From Arenimonas composti TR7-09 = DSM 18010 (GTDB lineage: Bacteria > Pseudomonadota > Gammaproteobacteria > Xanthomonadales > Xanthomonadaceae), in assembly GCF_000426365.1 (NCBI RefSeq), contig NZ_AUFF01000002.1, positions 124,001-188,000 of the forward strand: a stretch of 64,000 nt of DNA, written 5' to 3'. The number at the start of each line of letters is the position of its first letter. Position 1 is the first letter of the stretch. The position numbers and the translations under genes were made by a program. Positions 50,245 through 58,752 of this stretch are shown piece after piece. Under the pieces are notes generated by a model. The model saw only the letters and a list, made by a program, of their open reading frames with translations, was not told the origin of the DNA and searched no databases.

Positions 50245-51111
50245 CTACGAACTGAGCGCAGTCCGGTAGCGGCGGCTGCAGGGCACGACGGTGCCGTCCT
50301 TCAGGTGCACGCGGGCATCGCCGGTGTCGAGCGGCTCGATCGAGCCGATGTGGTCGAGATTGACGATGTGGCTGCGGTGGACGCGGCGGAAGCGCGCCGG
50401 GTCGAGCCGGCCTTCGATCGCGGTGATCGTGCTGCGCAGCGGGTACTCGCGGCCGCGCACGCGCAGGTTCACGTAGTTGCCGGCGGCGTGCAGGGCCTCG
50501 ATGTCCTCGGCGGCGATCAGGAACTCGCGGCCGAGCTTGCGCACCAGGAAGCGCTCCGGGCGCTCGACCGGTTCCACCGGCGGGCTGTCGTCGTCGGGGG
50601 CGTCGAGCAGGCTCGCTTCGCCCTGCAGCCGGCGCAGTCCGAAGCGGTAGGCGGCGATCACCGCCACCATCGACACGAACGTGCGCACATCCTTGACGTA
50701 CTCGTAGAGGAACTGCCGGCCCCAGGGTCCGAAGTCGTAGTCGCCGCCGCCCCAGGCATAGGCAAGTTCGCGCAGGCCGACCATGCCGAGTACGTGGCCG
50801 AGGCTGAACACGACGCTGGCCGCCGCATACAGCACCAGGTGCCGGCGCCAGCGCTCGCGGTCGAGCGGGAAGCGGCGGGTGAACCAGACCAGGGCCGGCA
50901 CCAGCGCCAGGAAGGTCAGGGCGCTGCTCCATTCCCAGACCACCGGTTCCGCCGGGTGGAAGACCAGGCCGGCCCGCGCCATCTCCATCCGGACGGTGAT
51001 CGAGTTGCCGATCGCCGAGACCGCGATGTTCATGACCCAGAAGCCGATCTCGACCCAGCGCCGCCAGGGCGCGTATCGGGCGTAGGCGGTGGGGGTGGGG
51101 GCGGGCGGCAT
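50245..51111 (-). CDS. Membrane LytTR-type transcription regulator
   Basis: 288 aa. Four hydrophobic segments (about 20-42, 62-80, 92-112, 144-162) make an N-terminal membrane sensor. A C-terminal LytTR domain (about 185-285) has IEALHAAGNYVNLRVRGREY, STITAIEGRLDPARFRRVHRSHIVNLDHI. The order differs from AlgR/LytR response regulators, which have a receiver instead. It probably binds DNA at the membrane. Divergent to the acyltransferase gene, a plausible target. It ends 14 bases before dinB on the same strand. Confidence 0.86.
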   Translation of the reverse strand: MPPAPTPTAYARYAPWRRWVEIGFWVMNIAVSAIGNSITVRMEMARAGLVFHPAEPVVWEWSSALTFLALVPALVWFTRRFPLDRERWRRHLVLYAAASVVFSLGHVLGMVGLRELAYAWGGGDYDFGPWGRQFLYEYVKDVRTFVSMVAVIAAYRFGLRRLQGEASLLDAPDDDSPPVEPVERPERFLVRKLGREFLIAAEDIEALHAAGNYVNLRVRGREYPLRSTITAIEGRLDPARFRRVHRSHIVNLDHIGSIEPLDTGDARVHLKDGTVVPCSRRYRTALSS

Positions 51112-51271
51112 CGCCGCATTCTATTGGCTGGGATCGGTTCGTACCTCGTACGAACCAGGAACTCGTCCCGGCCATCCGCGTTCCGTCACCAGGGCCGGCG
51201 ATTCCGTCACCCTGCGGTCGCCGCTTTCCAGCCGCCGGGCCAGCCTGCGCTCCCCATCACCGGAGCCCGCC

Positions 51272-52462
51272 ATGTCCCGCCGCCACGACCTCGACGCCCT
51301 GCGCGTCCTGGCCCTGCTGTCCCTGATCGCCTACCACTGCGGCATGCTCTACGTCGCCGACTGGGGCTGGCACATCAAGTCCGGCTATCTGCAGGAGTGG
51401 CTGCAGTGGCCGATGCTGGCGATGAACCGCTGGCGGATGTCGCTGCTGTTCCTGATCTCGGGCATCGCCATCGGCCTGTACCGGCCGGAACGCGAACCCG
51501 GCCGCTTCGCCCTGATGCGCACCTGGCGGCTGCTGCTCCCGCTGCTGTTCGGGATGTTCGTGATCGTGCCGGTACAGGCCTATGCCCAGGGTGTGACCAA
51601 CGGGACCGTCGAACCCGGCTACGCCGCGTTCCTTTGGCGCTACTGGCAGGTACAGCCCTGGCCGGCCGGTGGCTGGGACGGCGCCGAACACGGCATCACC
51701 TGGAACCACCTGTGGTACCTGGCCTATCTGTGGGTCTACACCCTGCTGCTGGCGGCCGCACTGCCGCTGCTGCGGACCCGGCCCGGGCAGCGCCTGCAGG
51801 CCGCGGTCGCCGGCCTGAGGGGCTGGAAGCTGTGGCTGCTGCCGGCGCTTCCGTTGGTGCTCTACGTCGAGCTGCTGCTGCCGCGCTTCGAGCCCACCAA
51901 CGACCTGCTGCACGACGGCTTCCAGCACGCCCAATTCCTGACCGTGTTCGGCCTGGGCTTCCTGCTCGCGCGCAGCGAGATCTTCTGGGCGGAGCTGCGC
52001 CGGCTGCGGCGGCCGCTGGCCGGTGGTGCGCTGCTCATGATCGCGGTCTACGTGCCGCTGCTGCTGTCGGGCGTCGAGTTCGCGGAGCCGGCGCTGGTGG
52101 CGATCCGCGCCCTGCGGGGCCTGCTGGTCTGGACGGTGCTGCTGGCGGTCGTGGCCTGGGCGCAGCACGCGCTGAACCGGCCGTTCCGCTGGCTGCCCTA
52201 TGCCAGCGAGGCGGTCTTCCCCTGGTACGTGATCCACCAGAGCGCGACGGTGCTGGTCGCGTACTGGGTGGTGCCGCTGCAGCTCGGGGTCTGGCGGGAA
52301 GCGCTGCTGGTCGTCGGCGGCACGGTGCTGGCCTGCGCCGCCGGCTACGAATTCGTGCGCCGGGTACCGCCGCTGCGGCCGCTGTTCGGGCTGAAGTTCA
52401 GGCCGCGCGCAGCCGGAACCGGTCGCGATAGTCGGCCGGCGTCAGCGACGTCGCCCGCTTGA
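51272..52462 (+). CDS. Acyltransferase 3 family membrane protein
   Basis: 396 aa from ATG 51272, after CGGAG. About ten hydrophobic segments. Signature start RRHDLDALRVLALLSLIAYH with the active-site His, then a lateral-gate-like SLLFLISGIAIGLY and NHLWYLAYLWVYTLLL; similar to OpgC/acyltransferase 3 proteins, which move acyl groups onto surface polysaccharides or glucans. Its 3' end overlaps the convergent AraC-type gene by 65 bases. Divergent LytTR gene may control it. Confidence 0.87.
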   Translation: MSRRHDLDALRVLALLSLIAYHCGMLYVADWGWHIKSGYLQEWLQWPMLAMNRWRMSLLFLISGIAIGLYRPEREPGRFALMRTWRLLLPLLFGMFVIVPVQAYAQGVTNGTVEPGYAAFLWRYWQVQPWPAGGWDGAEHGITWNHLWYLAYLWVYTLLLAAALPLLRTRPGQRLQAAVAGLRGWKLWLLPALPLVLYVELLLPRFEPTNDLLHDGFQHAQFLTVFGLGFLLARSEIFWAELRRLRRPLAGGALLMIAVYVPLLLSGVEFAEPALVAIRALRGLLVWTVLLAVVAWAQHALNRPFRWLPYASEAVFPWYVIHQSATVLVAYWVVPLQLGVWREALLVVGGTVLACAAGYEFVRRVPPLRPLFGLKFRPRAAGTGRDSRPASATSPA

Positions 52463-53405
52463 ACAGCTTGCGGAAGCTCGAGGCATCGGAATAGCCGCAG
52501 CGCTCGACGATCTCCTCGAAGCTCAGCAGGGTGGTCTCGAGCAGGGCCTTCGCGCGCTCCACCCGCAGGTGCTGGATGTGCGCCAGCGGCGGCACGCCGT
52601 AGTGCTGGCGGAAGTGCCGCAGCAGGCTGCGTTCGCTGGTGCCGCAGGCGCGCGCGAGGTCGGCGACGCCGATGTCCGCGTGCAGGTTGCGCTGCAGGAA
52701 GTGTTCGGCCTTCTCCGACAGCGAATGCCGTGGCCGCTCGGTCAGGGCGAGGCTGATGTAGGGCGCCTGCGACTGCCGGTCGGGGTCGATCAGCATCATC
52801 CGGCCGGTGTGCTGGGCCAGGCCGGTGTCGGTGCGCCGCGCCAGCCACTGCAGCACGAAGCCGAGCACGGCGGTGCTGGCGCCGGTGGTCGTGAACGGGC
52901 CGTCCTCGACGACCATGCGGTCGATCTCCAGCCGCACCTTCGGATAGCGGCGGCGGAAGGCGGAGGCCAGCCACCAGCTGGTGGTCGCGCTGCGGCCGTC
53001 GAGCAGGCCGGCCTCGGCGAGCAGGAAGGCGCCGCAGCAGCTGGCGGCGATCGGCACACCGCGCTCGGCTTCGGCACGGACCCGGGCGATCTCCGGGCCG
53101 TAGTCGGCGAGGCGGGCGACCACATCCTCGGCGCTGGCGTGCATGTAGCCGGGCACCAGCAGCAGGTCGAGTCCGGCGGGGCCGTCTTGCACCGGTCCGA
53201 CCTCCAGACCGGTGGCGGTCGCCACCCGGTCCTGGCCGCGCGCGCCGACCAGGCTGGCCTCGAGGCGCAGCCGGGTCGCCGGCTCGCGGACCTGCGCCAG
53301 CCTCTGGGCGACCCGCAGGATGTCCATCGGTCCGGCCAGCGCGGACAGGATCGCCCCGTCCATCGCCAGCAGGCCGAGGCGGTGGTGCTGCTCAGCGGCC
53401 GACAT
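52398..53405 (-). CDS. GlxA-type transcription regulator (DJ-1/PfpI plus AraC)
   Basis: 335 aa. N-terminal DJ-1/PfpI-like domain (DLLLVPGYM, VPIAASCCGAFLLAEAGLLDGRSATTSWWLA) and a C-terminal AraC-type DNA-binding pair of helix-turn-helices (VADLARACGTSERSLLRHFRQ and FEEIVERCGYSDASSFRKLF). Such regulators control amino-acid and osmolyte metabolism. The Cys of the nucleophile elbow is present as CC. It starts inside the last codons of the exported protein gene upstream on the same strand (14-base overlap), so they are co-transcribed. Confidence 0.9.
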   Translation of the reverse strand: MSAAEQHHRLGLLAMDGAILSALAGPMDILRVAQRLAQVREPATRLRLEASLVGARGQDRVATATGLEVGPVQDGPAGLDLLLVPGYMHASAEDVVARLADYGPEIARVRAEAERGVPIAASCCGAFLLAEAGLLDGRSATTSWWLASAFRRRYPKVRLEIDRMVVEDGPFTTTGASTAVLGFVLQWLARRTDTGLAQHTGRMMLIDPDRQSQAPYISLALTERPRHSLSEKAEHFLQRNLHADIGVADLARACGTSERSLLRHFRQHYGVPPLAHIQHLRVERAKALLETTLLSFEEIVERCGYSDASSFRKLFKRATSLTPADYRDRFRLRAA

Positions 53406-53808
53406 GCACGACCCCCGAGTGCTGCTGCAGCCACGCGGCGACGCCGGCCGGAACGGCGAGGGCGCCGGCGACGGCGGCATCGCAGCCGACGATCGGCACC
53501 ACACCGCGATGCCCGGGCGGCAGCGGGGTCGAGGACAGCGCCAGCAGGACCGGGCGGCCGAGGGCGTCGCTGCTCACCAGCCACAGGCCGGGCGGCAGCG
53601 CGGTACCGGTGCGGCACGCGGCGTCGACGCGCACCTGCAGGTCGGCGCCACGGATCGGCAGCAGGCGCCAGGCGCCGGAGGCGGCGTCGAGCACGGCGTC
53701 GTAGCGGGCGCCTTCGACGAATACGGCGTCGTCGGCCACCGGTACCGCCGCGGGCGCGGCGGCCGGGGCCAGCAGAAGGGCGAGGAACAGGGCGGCGAGG
53801 GCTTTCAT
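53392..53808 (-). CDS. Small exported protein of unknown function
   Basis: 138 aa with signal peptide (LAALFLALLLAPAAAPAA). The mature part has beta-rich segments and two Cys (ACRTGTALPPG and VGCDAAV) that may form a disulfide. No family recognised. It overlaps the start of the GlxA-type regulator by 14 bases. Upstream, 53809-54083 has only a repeat element. Confidence 0.65.
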   Translation of the reverse strand: MKALAALFLALLLAPAAAPAAVPVADDAVFVEGARYDAVLDAASGAWRLLPIRGADLQVRVDAACRTGTALPPGLWLVSSDALGRPVLLALSSTPLPPGHRGVVPIVGCDAAVAGALAVPAGVAAWLQQHSGVVHVGR

Positions 53809-53954
53809 GGCTGGCTCCACGGATCGGGCATCGGCCCGGGCAGCGACAGGATCGCGCTGGCGGTTTCCGCCCGGCAGTGGCGAAAACGACGGGGAGCGGG
53901 CGGATTCGGCCAGTGTCGGGCTTTTCCGGCCCGCCGGAGGCAGAGGTAGAGATA

Positions 53955-54063
53955 GGAGATAGAGGTAGTGGATAGGCGCGGCGTGCCCGGGTTCGCCGGG
54001 TGCTGCAGGGAGGACGCTGGAGGGGAGGCAGCCCCCCACCCGCGCCGACTACCTCTTACCTCC
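53955..54063. repeat. Purine-arm inverted repeat
   Basis: 53955-53980 (ggagatagaggtagtgg...) pairs imperfectly with 54041-54063 (cgcgccgactacctcttacctcc). The left arm shares the 12-mer gtagtggatagg with the element upstream of moxR. Flanks a GC-rich core of about 60 bases. Confidence 0.5.
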
Positions 54064-54083
54064 TGTCGGCTGACTCCATGCAG

Positions 54084-54512
54084 TCAGCGGTCGTCCTCGA
54101 CATCGATCACCGCACCGGTGTGCCCGTTCAGACGGATCTCGACGCGGCGGCCGTCGGCGGCGACAGCGTCGGCTTCCCAGATCGCGTCGTCGAGTTCGAG
54201 GTCGGTGATCGTCGCGTAGCCGGCCGCCTGCAGGCGGGCGGTGATCTCGGCAGCGGTCAGCAGCGGGCGGCCGCCGCGGGCGTCGAGCAGTTCGCCGTCG
54301 GCGGCGACGATCGCGACGTCGTGCCAGCGGCCGTCGGCGGCGCGCACTTCGGCTTCCCACAGGCCGTCGTCGAATTCGACGTCACGGACCTCGGTGTAGC
54401 CGGCGGCGCGCAGCTTCGATTCGACGTCGGCGGGGCCGTTCACCGACTGGGCGGCGACGCTGCCGGCGGCCAGGACGAGGACGAGGGCGAGGGGGGTGTG
54501 GCGCAGGTTCAT
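54084..54512 (-). CDS. Double-PepSY exported protein
   Basis: 142 aa. Signal peptide at 1-21 (LALVLVLAAGSVAA). Two similar PepSY-type halves: AAGYTEVRDVEFDDGLWEAEV with DGELLDARGG, and AAGYATITDLELDDAIWEADA with GHTGAVIDVEDD. Periplasmic. It diverges from the PepSY / regulator / kinase operon at 54628, with 115 bases between the starts, and may be part of the same signalling system. Confidence 0.87.
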   Translation of the reverse strand: MNLRHTPLALVLVLAAGSVAAQSVNGPADVESKLRAAGYTEVRDVEFDDGLWEAEVRAADGRWHDVAIVAADGELLDARGGRPLLTAAEITARLQAAGYATITDLELDDAIWEADAVAADGRRVEIRLNGHTGAVIDVEDDR

Positions 54513-54573
54513 CGTGTTTCTCCGTAGGGCCGGGGGATCCGGTGGCGCCAGTTTCCCGATCGCGGCTCACCGC

Positions 54574-54596
54574 ATCGTGAGTCGCCGGTTCACGAT
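54574..54596. promoter_or_regulatory. Operator candidate between divergent PepSY genes
   Basis: Inverted heptamers ATCGTGA and TCACGAT are separated by nine bases. A related direct pair, GTGAGTCGCC (54577) and GTTAGTCGGC (54600), overlaps it with a 23-base offset. Position between a divergent double-PepSY gene and the two-component operon suggests regulator binding. Confidence 0.4.
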
Positions 54597-54627
54597 TCCG
54601 TTAGTCGGCCGCCGCAGACTGGCGCGC

Positions 54628-54999
54628 ATGAAGAACCTCGTGATCGCCGTGCTTTCGCTGGCGCTGCTGGCCGCGCTGATCGCCCTGTGGCGGCCGCAGC
54701 GCGGACCGGCGCCCGGCCTCCCCGCCGCCGGCGCCGCCGCCGCCATCGAAGCCGCGCCGCCCGCCATCCGCGACGGCGATTCCCGCCGGGTCCGCGACGC
54801 GGTCGCCCGCGGCGAACTGGTGCCGCTGGAATCGCTGCTCGCCGACGCCGAACGGCGCTTCCCCGGCCGCGTGCTCGAGGTCGACCTCGACGACGGGGAA
54901 TACGAGATCGAGATCCTCGCCGCCGACGGCCGCGTCGCCGAACTGACCTACGATGCCCGCGACGGCCGCCTGCTCGGGGTCGAGTTCGAGGACGACTGA
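54628..54999 (+). CDS. PepSY-domain exported protein, paralogue
   Basis: 123 aa. N-terminal hydrophobic segment (2-20) is a signal peptide or anchor, followed by a Pro/Ala linker and a PepSY domain (ARGELVPLESLLADAE, DVxEIEIL, YDARDGRLLGVEF). The stop overlaps the regulator ATG (TGATG), exactly as in the operon at 4373. First gene of a PepSY / regulator / kinase set. Confidence 0.87.
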   Translation: MKNLVIAVLSLALLAALIALWRPQRGPAPGLPAAGAAAAIEAAPPAIRDGDSRRVRDAVARGELVPLESLLADAERRFPGRVLEVDLDDGEYEIEILAADGRVAELTYDARDGRLLGVEFEDD

Positions 55000-55664
55000 T
55001 GCGCGTGCTGCTCGCCGAGGACGATGCCGACCTGCGCCAGCGGATCGCCGCCGCGCTGCAGGCGGCGGGTTTCGTCGTCGACGCGGTCGGCGACGGCGTG
55101 CAGGCGGAATTCCTCGGGCAGACCGAGGACTTCGACGCCGCCGTGCTCGACCTCGGCCTGCCCGGCATGGACGGGCTGTCGGCGCTGCAACGCTGGCGCG
55201 ACGGCGGCCGCGGCTTTCCGGTGCTGGTGCTGACCGCGCGCGGGCGCTGGCACGACAAGCTGGCCGGCTTCAATGCCGGTGCCGACGACTACCTGACCAA
55301 GCCCTTCCAGCTCGAGGAACTGATCGTGCGCCTGCGCGCGCTGATCCGTCGCAGCGCCGGGCACGCGCATCCGCGGCTGGCGGTCGGCGCGCTGGAACTG
55401 GACGTCAACGCCGGCCGCTTCAGCCTCGACGGCGCGCCGCTGCCGCTGACCGCCCAGGAATTCCGCCTGCTCGCCTACCTGATGCACCACCCGGAAAAGG
55501 TGATCTCACGCGCGAGCCTCGGCGAACACCTGTACGAGGGCGGCTACGACCCGGATTCGAACGTGCTCGACGTGATGGTCAGCCGCCTGCGCCGCAAGCT
55601 CGGCGCCGGCCTGCTGCATACCGTGCGCGGCCAGGGCTTCCTGCTCGGCACGACGCCGCCGTGA
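54999..55664 (+). CDS. OmpR-family response regulator, paralogue
   Basis: 221 aa. Receiver with EDD 7-9, D51 (AVLDLGLPGMDG), K101; winged helix LTAQEFRLLAYLMHHPEK and terminal VRGQGFLL. Clearly paralogous to the regulator at 4684. Coupled to the PepSY gene upstream and to the kinase whose GTG start overlaps this stop. Confidence 0.93.
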   Translation: MRVLLAEDDADLRQRIAAALQAAGFVVDAVGDGVQAEFLGQTEDFDAAVLDLGLPGMDGLSALQRWRDGGRGFPVLVLTARGRWHDKLAGFNAGADDYLTKPFQLEELIVRLRALIRRSAGHAHPRLAVGALELDVNAGRFSLDGAPLPLTAQEFRLLAYLMHHPEKVISRASLGEHLYEGGYDPDSNVLDVMVSRLRRKLGAGLLHTVRGQGFLLGTTPP

Positions 55665-56989
55665 GCCCGCTGCGCTCGCTGCGCGGCCGCCTGCTGGCCG
55701 CCGGCATTCCCGGCATCGTGCTGGCGGCGGCCGGCGCCGCATGGCTGCTCGGTGCGGCCTTCGAGCGCAGCGCGCTGGACGCGCTCGACCGTCGCCTCGC
55801 CGACGACCTCGCCTACGTCGCCGGCGCCCTCGGCCGCGACGGCGACGGCGGCGTGCACCTGCGCCGCACGCCGTCCGACCGCCGCTATGCCGGCGTCTTC
55901 TCCGGGCACTACTGGTACGTCGACGACGGCAGCGACGACTTCCGCTCGCGTTCGCTCTGGGACCACCCGCTGGCGCTGCCGCCGCGGCCGCAGGGCACCG
56001 GCGACCTGCGCTACGGCGAACTCGCCGGCCCGCGCGGGCAGACGCTGCGTACGGCCGAGCAGATGCTGCGCCTGCCCGGCGTCGGCGCGCCCGTGCGGGT
56101 CTGGGTCGGCAGCGACATCGGCGAACTGCGCGCCGACGTCGCCTGGTTCCGCTGGCAGGTCGCCGCGGCGGCGGCGCTGCTGGCGGCGACGCTGCTGATC
56201 GCCGCGGCCTGGCAGGTGCGTTACGGCCTGCGGCCACTGCAGGGGCTCGCGGAGAAACTCGCGCTGCTGCGTCGCGGCCACGCCGCCAGCATCGATGCGG
56301 CGGCGCTGCCGGCCGAGGTCCGGCCGCTCGGCGAACACCTCGAGGAACTGCTGCGCCACCACGAACGCATGGTGCAGCGCGCGCGCGAATCGGCGCAGGA
56401 CCTCGCACACGCGCTGAAGACGCCGCTGGCCGTGCTCGCCTCCGAGGCGGAGCAGCCCGGGCCGGCGCTGCCCGCGCAAGTCGACGAGCAGGTGCAGCGG
56501 ATGCGGCGGGTGATCGAACGCCACCTCGCCGCCGCGTCGCCGGCGCCGGCGCATGCGGAGACCGCGGTGGCGCCGGTGCTCGAGCGCCTGCTGGCCTTCA
56601 TGGCGTCGGCCTTCCGCGATCGCGGTTTGGCGATGGCGGCCGATGCCGCCACCGGGCTGAAGTTCCGCGGCACCGCCGACGATCTCGAGGAGATGCTCGG
56701 CAACCTGCTCGAGAACGCCTGCAAATGGGCGCGCGCGCGGCTGTCGGTGCGCGCCGGCCGCGACGGCGATCGCCTGTGGATCGACGTGAGCGACGATGGC
56801 CCCGGCCTGCCGCCGGAACAGCGCGCGGCGGTGCTGCAGCGCGGGGTGCGCCTCGACGAACGCGTCGCGGGCAGCGGCCTGGGCCTGGCGATCGTGCTCG
56901 ACATCGCCGCGAGTTACGGCGGCAGCCTCGAACTGGACGACGCCCCCGGCGGCGGCCTGCGCGCGCGTCTGCGCCTGCCGGCCGCCTGA
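55661..56989 (+). CDS. Sensor histidine kinase, paralogue
   Basis: 442 aa; GTG 55661 overlaps the regulator stop (GTGA). Two transmembrane segments (about 14-34 and 166-188) enclose a periplasmic domain; H250 in DLAHALKTPLAVL; LLENACKWA, DVSDDGPGLP and GSGLGLAIVL ATPase boxes. Similar to the kinase at 5349. Should phosphorylate the regulator it follows. Confidence 0.92.
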   Translation: MSPLRSLRGRLLAAGIPGIVLAAAGAAWLLGAAFERSALDALDRRLADDLAYVAGALGRDGDGGVHLRRTPSDRRYAGVFSGHYWYVDDGSDDFRSRSLWDHPLALPPRPQGTGDLRYGELAGPRGQTLRTAEQMLRLPGVGAPVRVWVGSDIGELRADVAWFRWQVAAAAALLAATLLIAAAWQVRYGLRPLQGLAEKLALLRRGHAASIDAAALPAEVRPLGEHLEELLRHHERMVQRARESAQDLAHALKTPLAVLASEAEQPGPALPAQVDEQVQRMRRVIERHLAAASPAPAHAETAVAPVLERLLAFMASAFRDRGLAMAADAATGLKFRGTADDLEEMLGNLLENACKWARARLSVRAGRDGDRLWIDVSDDGPGLPPEQRAAVLQRGVRLDERVAGSGLGLAIVLDIAASYGGSLELDDAPGGGLRARLRLPAA

Positions 56990-57002
56990 GCCGCCGCGCG
57001 CC

Positions 57003-57890
57003 TCAGCAGCCGTCGCGGCGGTGCAGCCAGCCGCGCAGTTCGCCGTCGCCGTCGCGGGTGGCGAAGACGTGGCCGCATTGCAGCGCCGGCGCCCGGTCGG
57101 GATCGGCGGGCAGCCATTCGCTGCGGCCTTCGCCGCGCAGGACGTCGGCGGCGGCGACCGCGGTCACCGCCTCGATGTCGCCGCCGGCCGGGTCGAGCAG
57201 GCAGTCGTAGCGGCCGCCGTCGCTGTCGCGCAGGCGCACGACGAGCCGGCCGGCGGCGCCCTCGCGCACGTGCACGACCGCGCGCACGTCGACGCCGGCA
57301 TCGAGCGCACAGTGTTCGATGCCGGCGAGCCGTCGCGGAATCCACGCGCTCCAGTCGGCGCTGTCCTCCGGCGCATGGAAGTCGGGCGCGTGATGGACGT
57401 CGAGGCCGCGCACGGCACTGCAGCAGCCGTCTTCGCGGCGGCCGTCGGGCCAGCTCAGCGCGGCGGTGTAGGGCTTCGCGTTGCCGCCTTCCGGCGGGAA
57501 GCATGCGAGCGGGGTGAGCAGCGCGGCGAAGGACTCGCCGGGCGCGTCGAGCGGCGCCGCCCGCCAGGCGTGGCCGCTGCCGGTCTGCTTCAGTTCGCCG
57601 GCGAGTTCGGTGGTGCCGGCGTCCTCGCGCAGGCGGCCGCGACCGTCGGCGCCCAGGCGCAGGCGCCACGCGGTTTCCTGGCCGCGGCAGTCGAAGCGCA
57701 GGACGGTCAGCGAAGCATCGTTCGCGGCATCCGCGTCGTGACCGTCGGCGTCGCCGGCGGCGACGGGTCCCGCGGGAGCGGGGGTCGCCAGCGCGACCGG
57801 GTCGTTCGCGGTCGCGGCTTCGGAAACGGCCTCGCGCTCGCAGGCCGCGGCGAGGAGCAGGACGGGGACGAGCACGAGCGCGCGCTTCAT
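57003..57890 (-). CDS. Lipoprotein of unknown function
   Basis: 295 aa. Signal with lipobox LAAAC (C17). The mature protein has nine further Cys residues, including a vicinal pair GCCS, and alternating beta segments, so disulfide-bonded beta structure is likely in the periplasm. The N-terminal part resembles COG3650/MliC-like proteins (LRFDCRGQETAWRLRLG), but I cannot name a domain. Converges with the kinase gene; 13 bases apart. Confidence 0.72.
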   Translation of the reverse strand: MKRALVLVPVLLLAAACEREAVSEAATANDPVALATPAPAGPVAAGDADGHDADAANDASLTVLRFDCRGQETAWRLRLGADGRGRLREDAGTTELAGELKQTGSGHAWRAAPLDAPGESFAALLTPLACFPPEGGNAKPYTAALSWPDGRREDGCCSAVRGLDVHHAPDFHAPEDSADWSAWIPRRLAGIEHCALDAGVDVRAVVHVREGAAGRLVVRLRDSDGGRYDCLLDPAGGDIEAVTAVAAADVLRGEGRSEWLPADPDRAPALQCGHVFATRDGDGELRGWLHRRDGC

Positions 57891-58073
57891 TCGGCGGACT
57901 CCGGGGGGACGCGGCGACGATGCCGCAGCGTCCTGCCGGCGGCAATAGCGCAGGCGGGCGTCGTCACGCGGCTGAACGGATTCCGGCGCGGTGCGGCTTC
58001 GAAGTCAACGCGTTCCGCAGCGGCGGCGTTCTTGCCTCCACTGGCGGAATCCACCGCCGATCCGGAGACACCG

Positions 58074-58643
58074 ATGATCAAGCGACTTCTTTGCCTGTCC
58101 CTCGCCGCCGCCAGCGGTCTCGCCTTCGCCGGTACCGCGCCCGCCACCGATGCCGAGCGTGATGCCCGCCGCGGCGAATGGCGCGAGCGTGCCGAAGCCC
58201 GCTTCAATGCGGCCGATGCCGACAAGGACGGCCTGATCGACCGCGCGGAGGCGGCGGCGTTCGGCGAGCGCTTCGTCGCCCGCTTCGACCGCCTCGACCG
58301 CGACAAGGACGGCAAGCTCAGCCAGGACGAACTGCGTTCCGGCCACCGCATGGGCATGCGCGGCCGTGGCCACCACGGCATGGGCTACATGGCCGGCCTG
58401 CTGCGCGGCATGGACGACGACGGCGACGGCAACATCACCCGCGCCGAACTCGGCACCAAGGCGCCGATGCTCGCCGAAAACTTCGACGTCATCGATCTGA
58501 ACGACGACGGCGCCCTGAGCCGCGACGAACTGCGGGCCTTCCACGCCGCGAAGCGCGCCGAGTTCGCCGAAGCCCGCGGCGATCGCGAAGGCCACGCCGG
58601 TCATCCGCGCCGTCACCGCGAGCGTCCGGCCCAGGCCGACTGA
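58074..58643 (+). CDS. Four-EF-hand exported calcium-binding protein
   Basis: 189 aa. Signal peptide at 1-19. Four EF-hand loops: DADKDGLIDRAE, DRDKDGKLSQDE, DDDGDGNITRAE and DLNDDGALSRDE, all with DxDxDG type positions and a Glu at position 12. A Met/His/Gly-rich linker (HRMGMRGRGHHGMGYM) lies between hands 2 and 3 and could bind metal. Periplasmic calcium-binding protein. A strong terminator follows. Confidence 0.88.
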   Translation: MIKRLLCLSLAAASGLAFAGTAPATDAERDARRGEWRERAEARFNAADADKDGLIDRAEAAAFGERFVARFDRLDRDKDGKLSQDELRSGHRMGMRGRGHHGMGYMAGLLRGMDDDGDGNITRAELGTKAPMLAENFDVIDLNDDGALSRDELRAFHAAKRAEFAEARGDREGHAGHPRRHRERPAQAD

Positions 58644-58658
58644 GTTCCACGATGGACG

Positions 58659-58692
58659 ACGCCCCGGCCAGCGATGGCCGGGGCGTTTTTTT
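58659..58692 (+). terminator. Strong terminator after the EF-hand gene
   Basis: Perfect 12-bp stem acgccccggcca/tggccggggcgt with GCGA loop and a seven-T tract. Confidence 0.93.
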
Positions 58693-58752
58693 GCCTGGGA
58701 TCGGGGATCGGGGCGAGAATGGAGCGGTTACTCCAAATCCCCCAGGTGTGAA

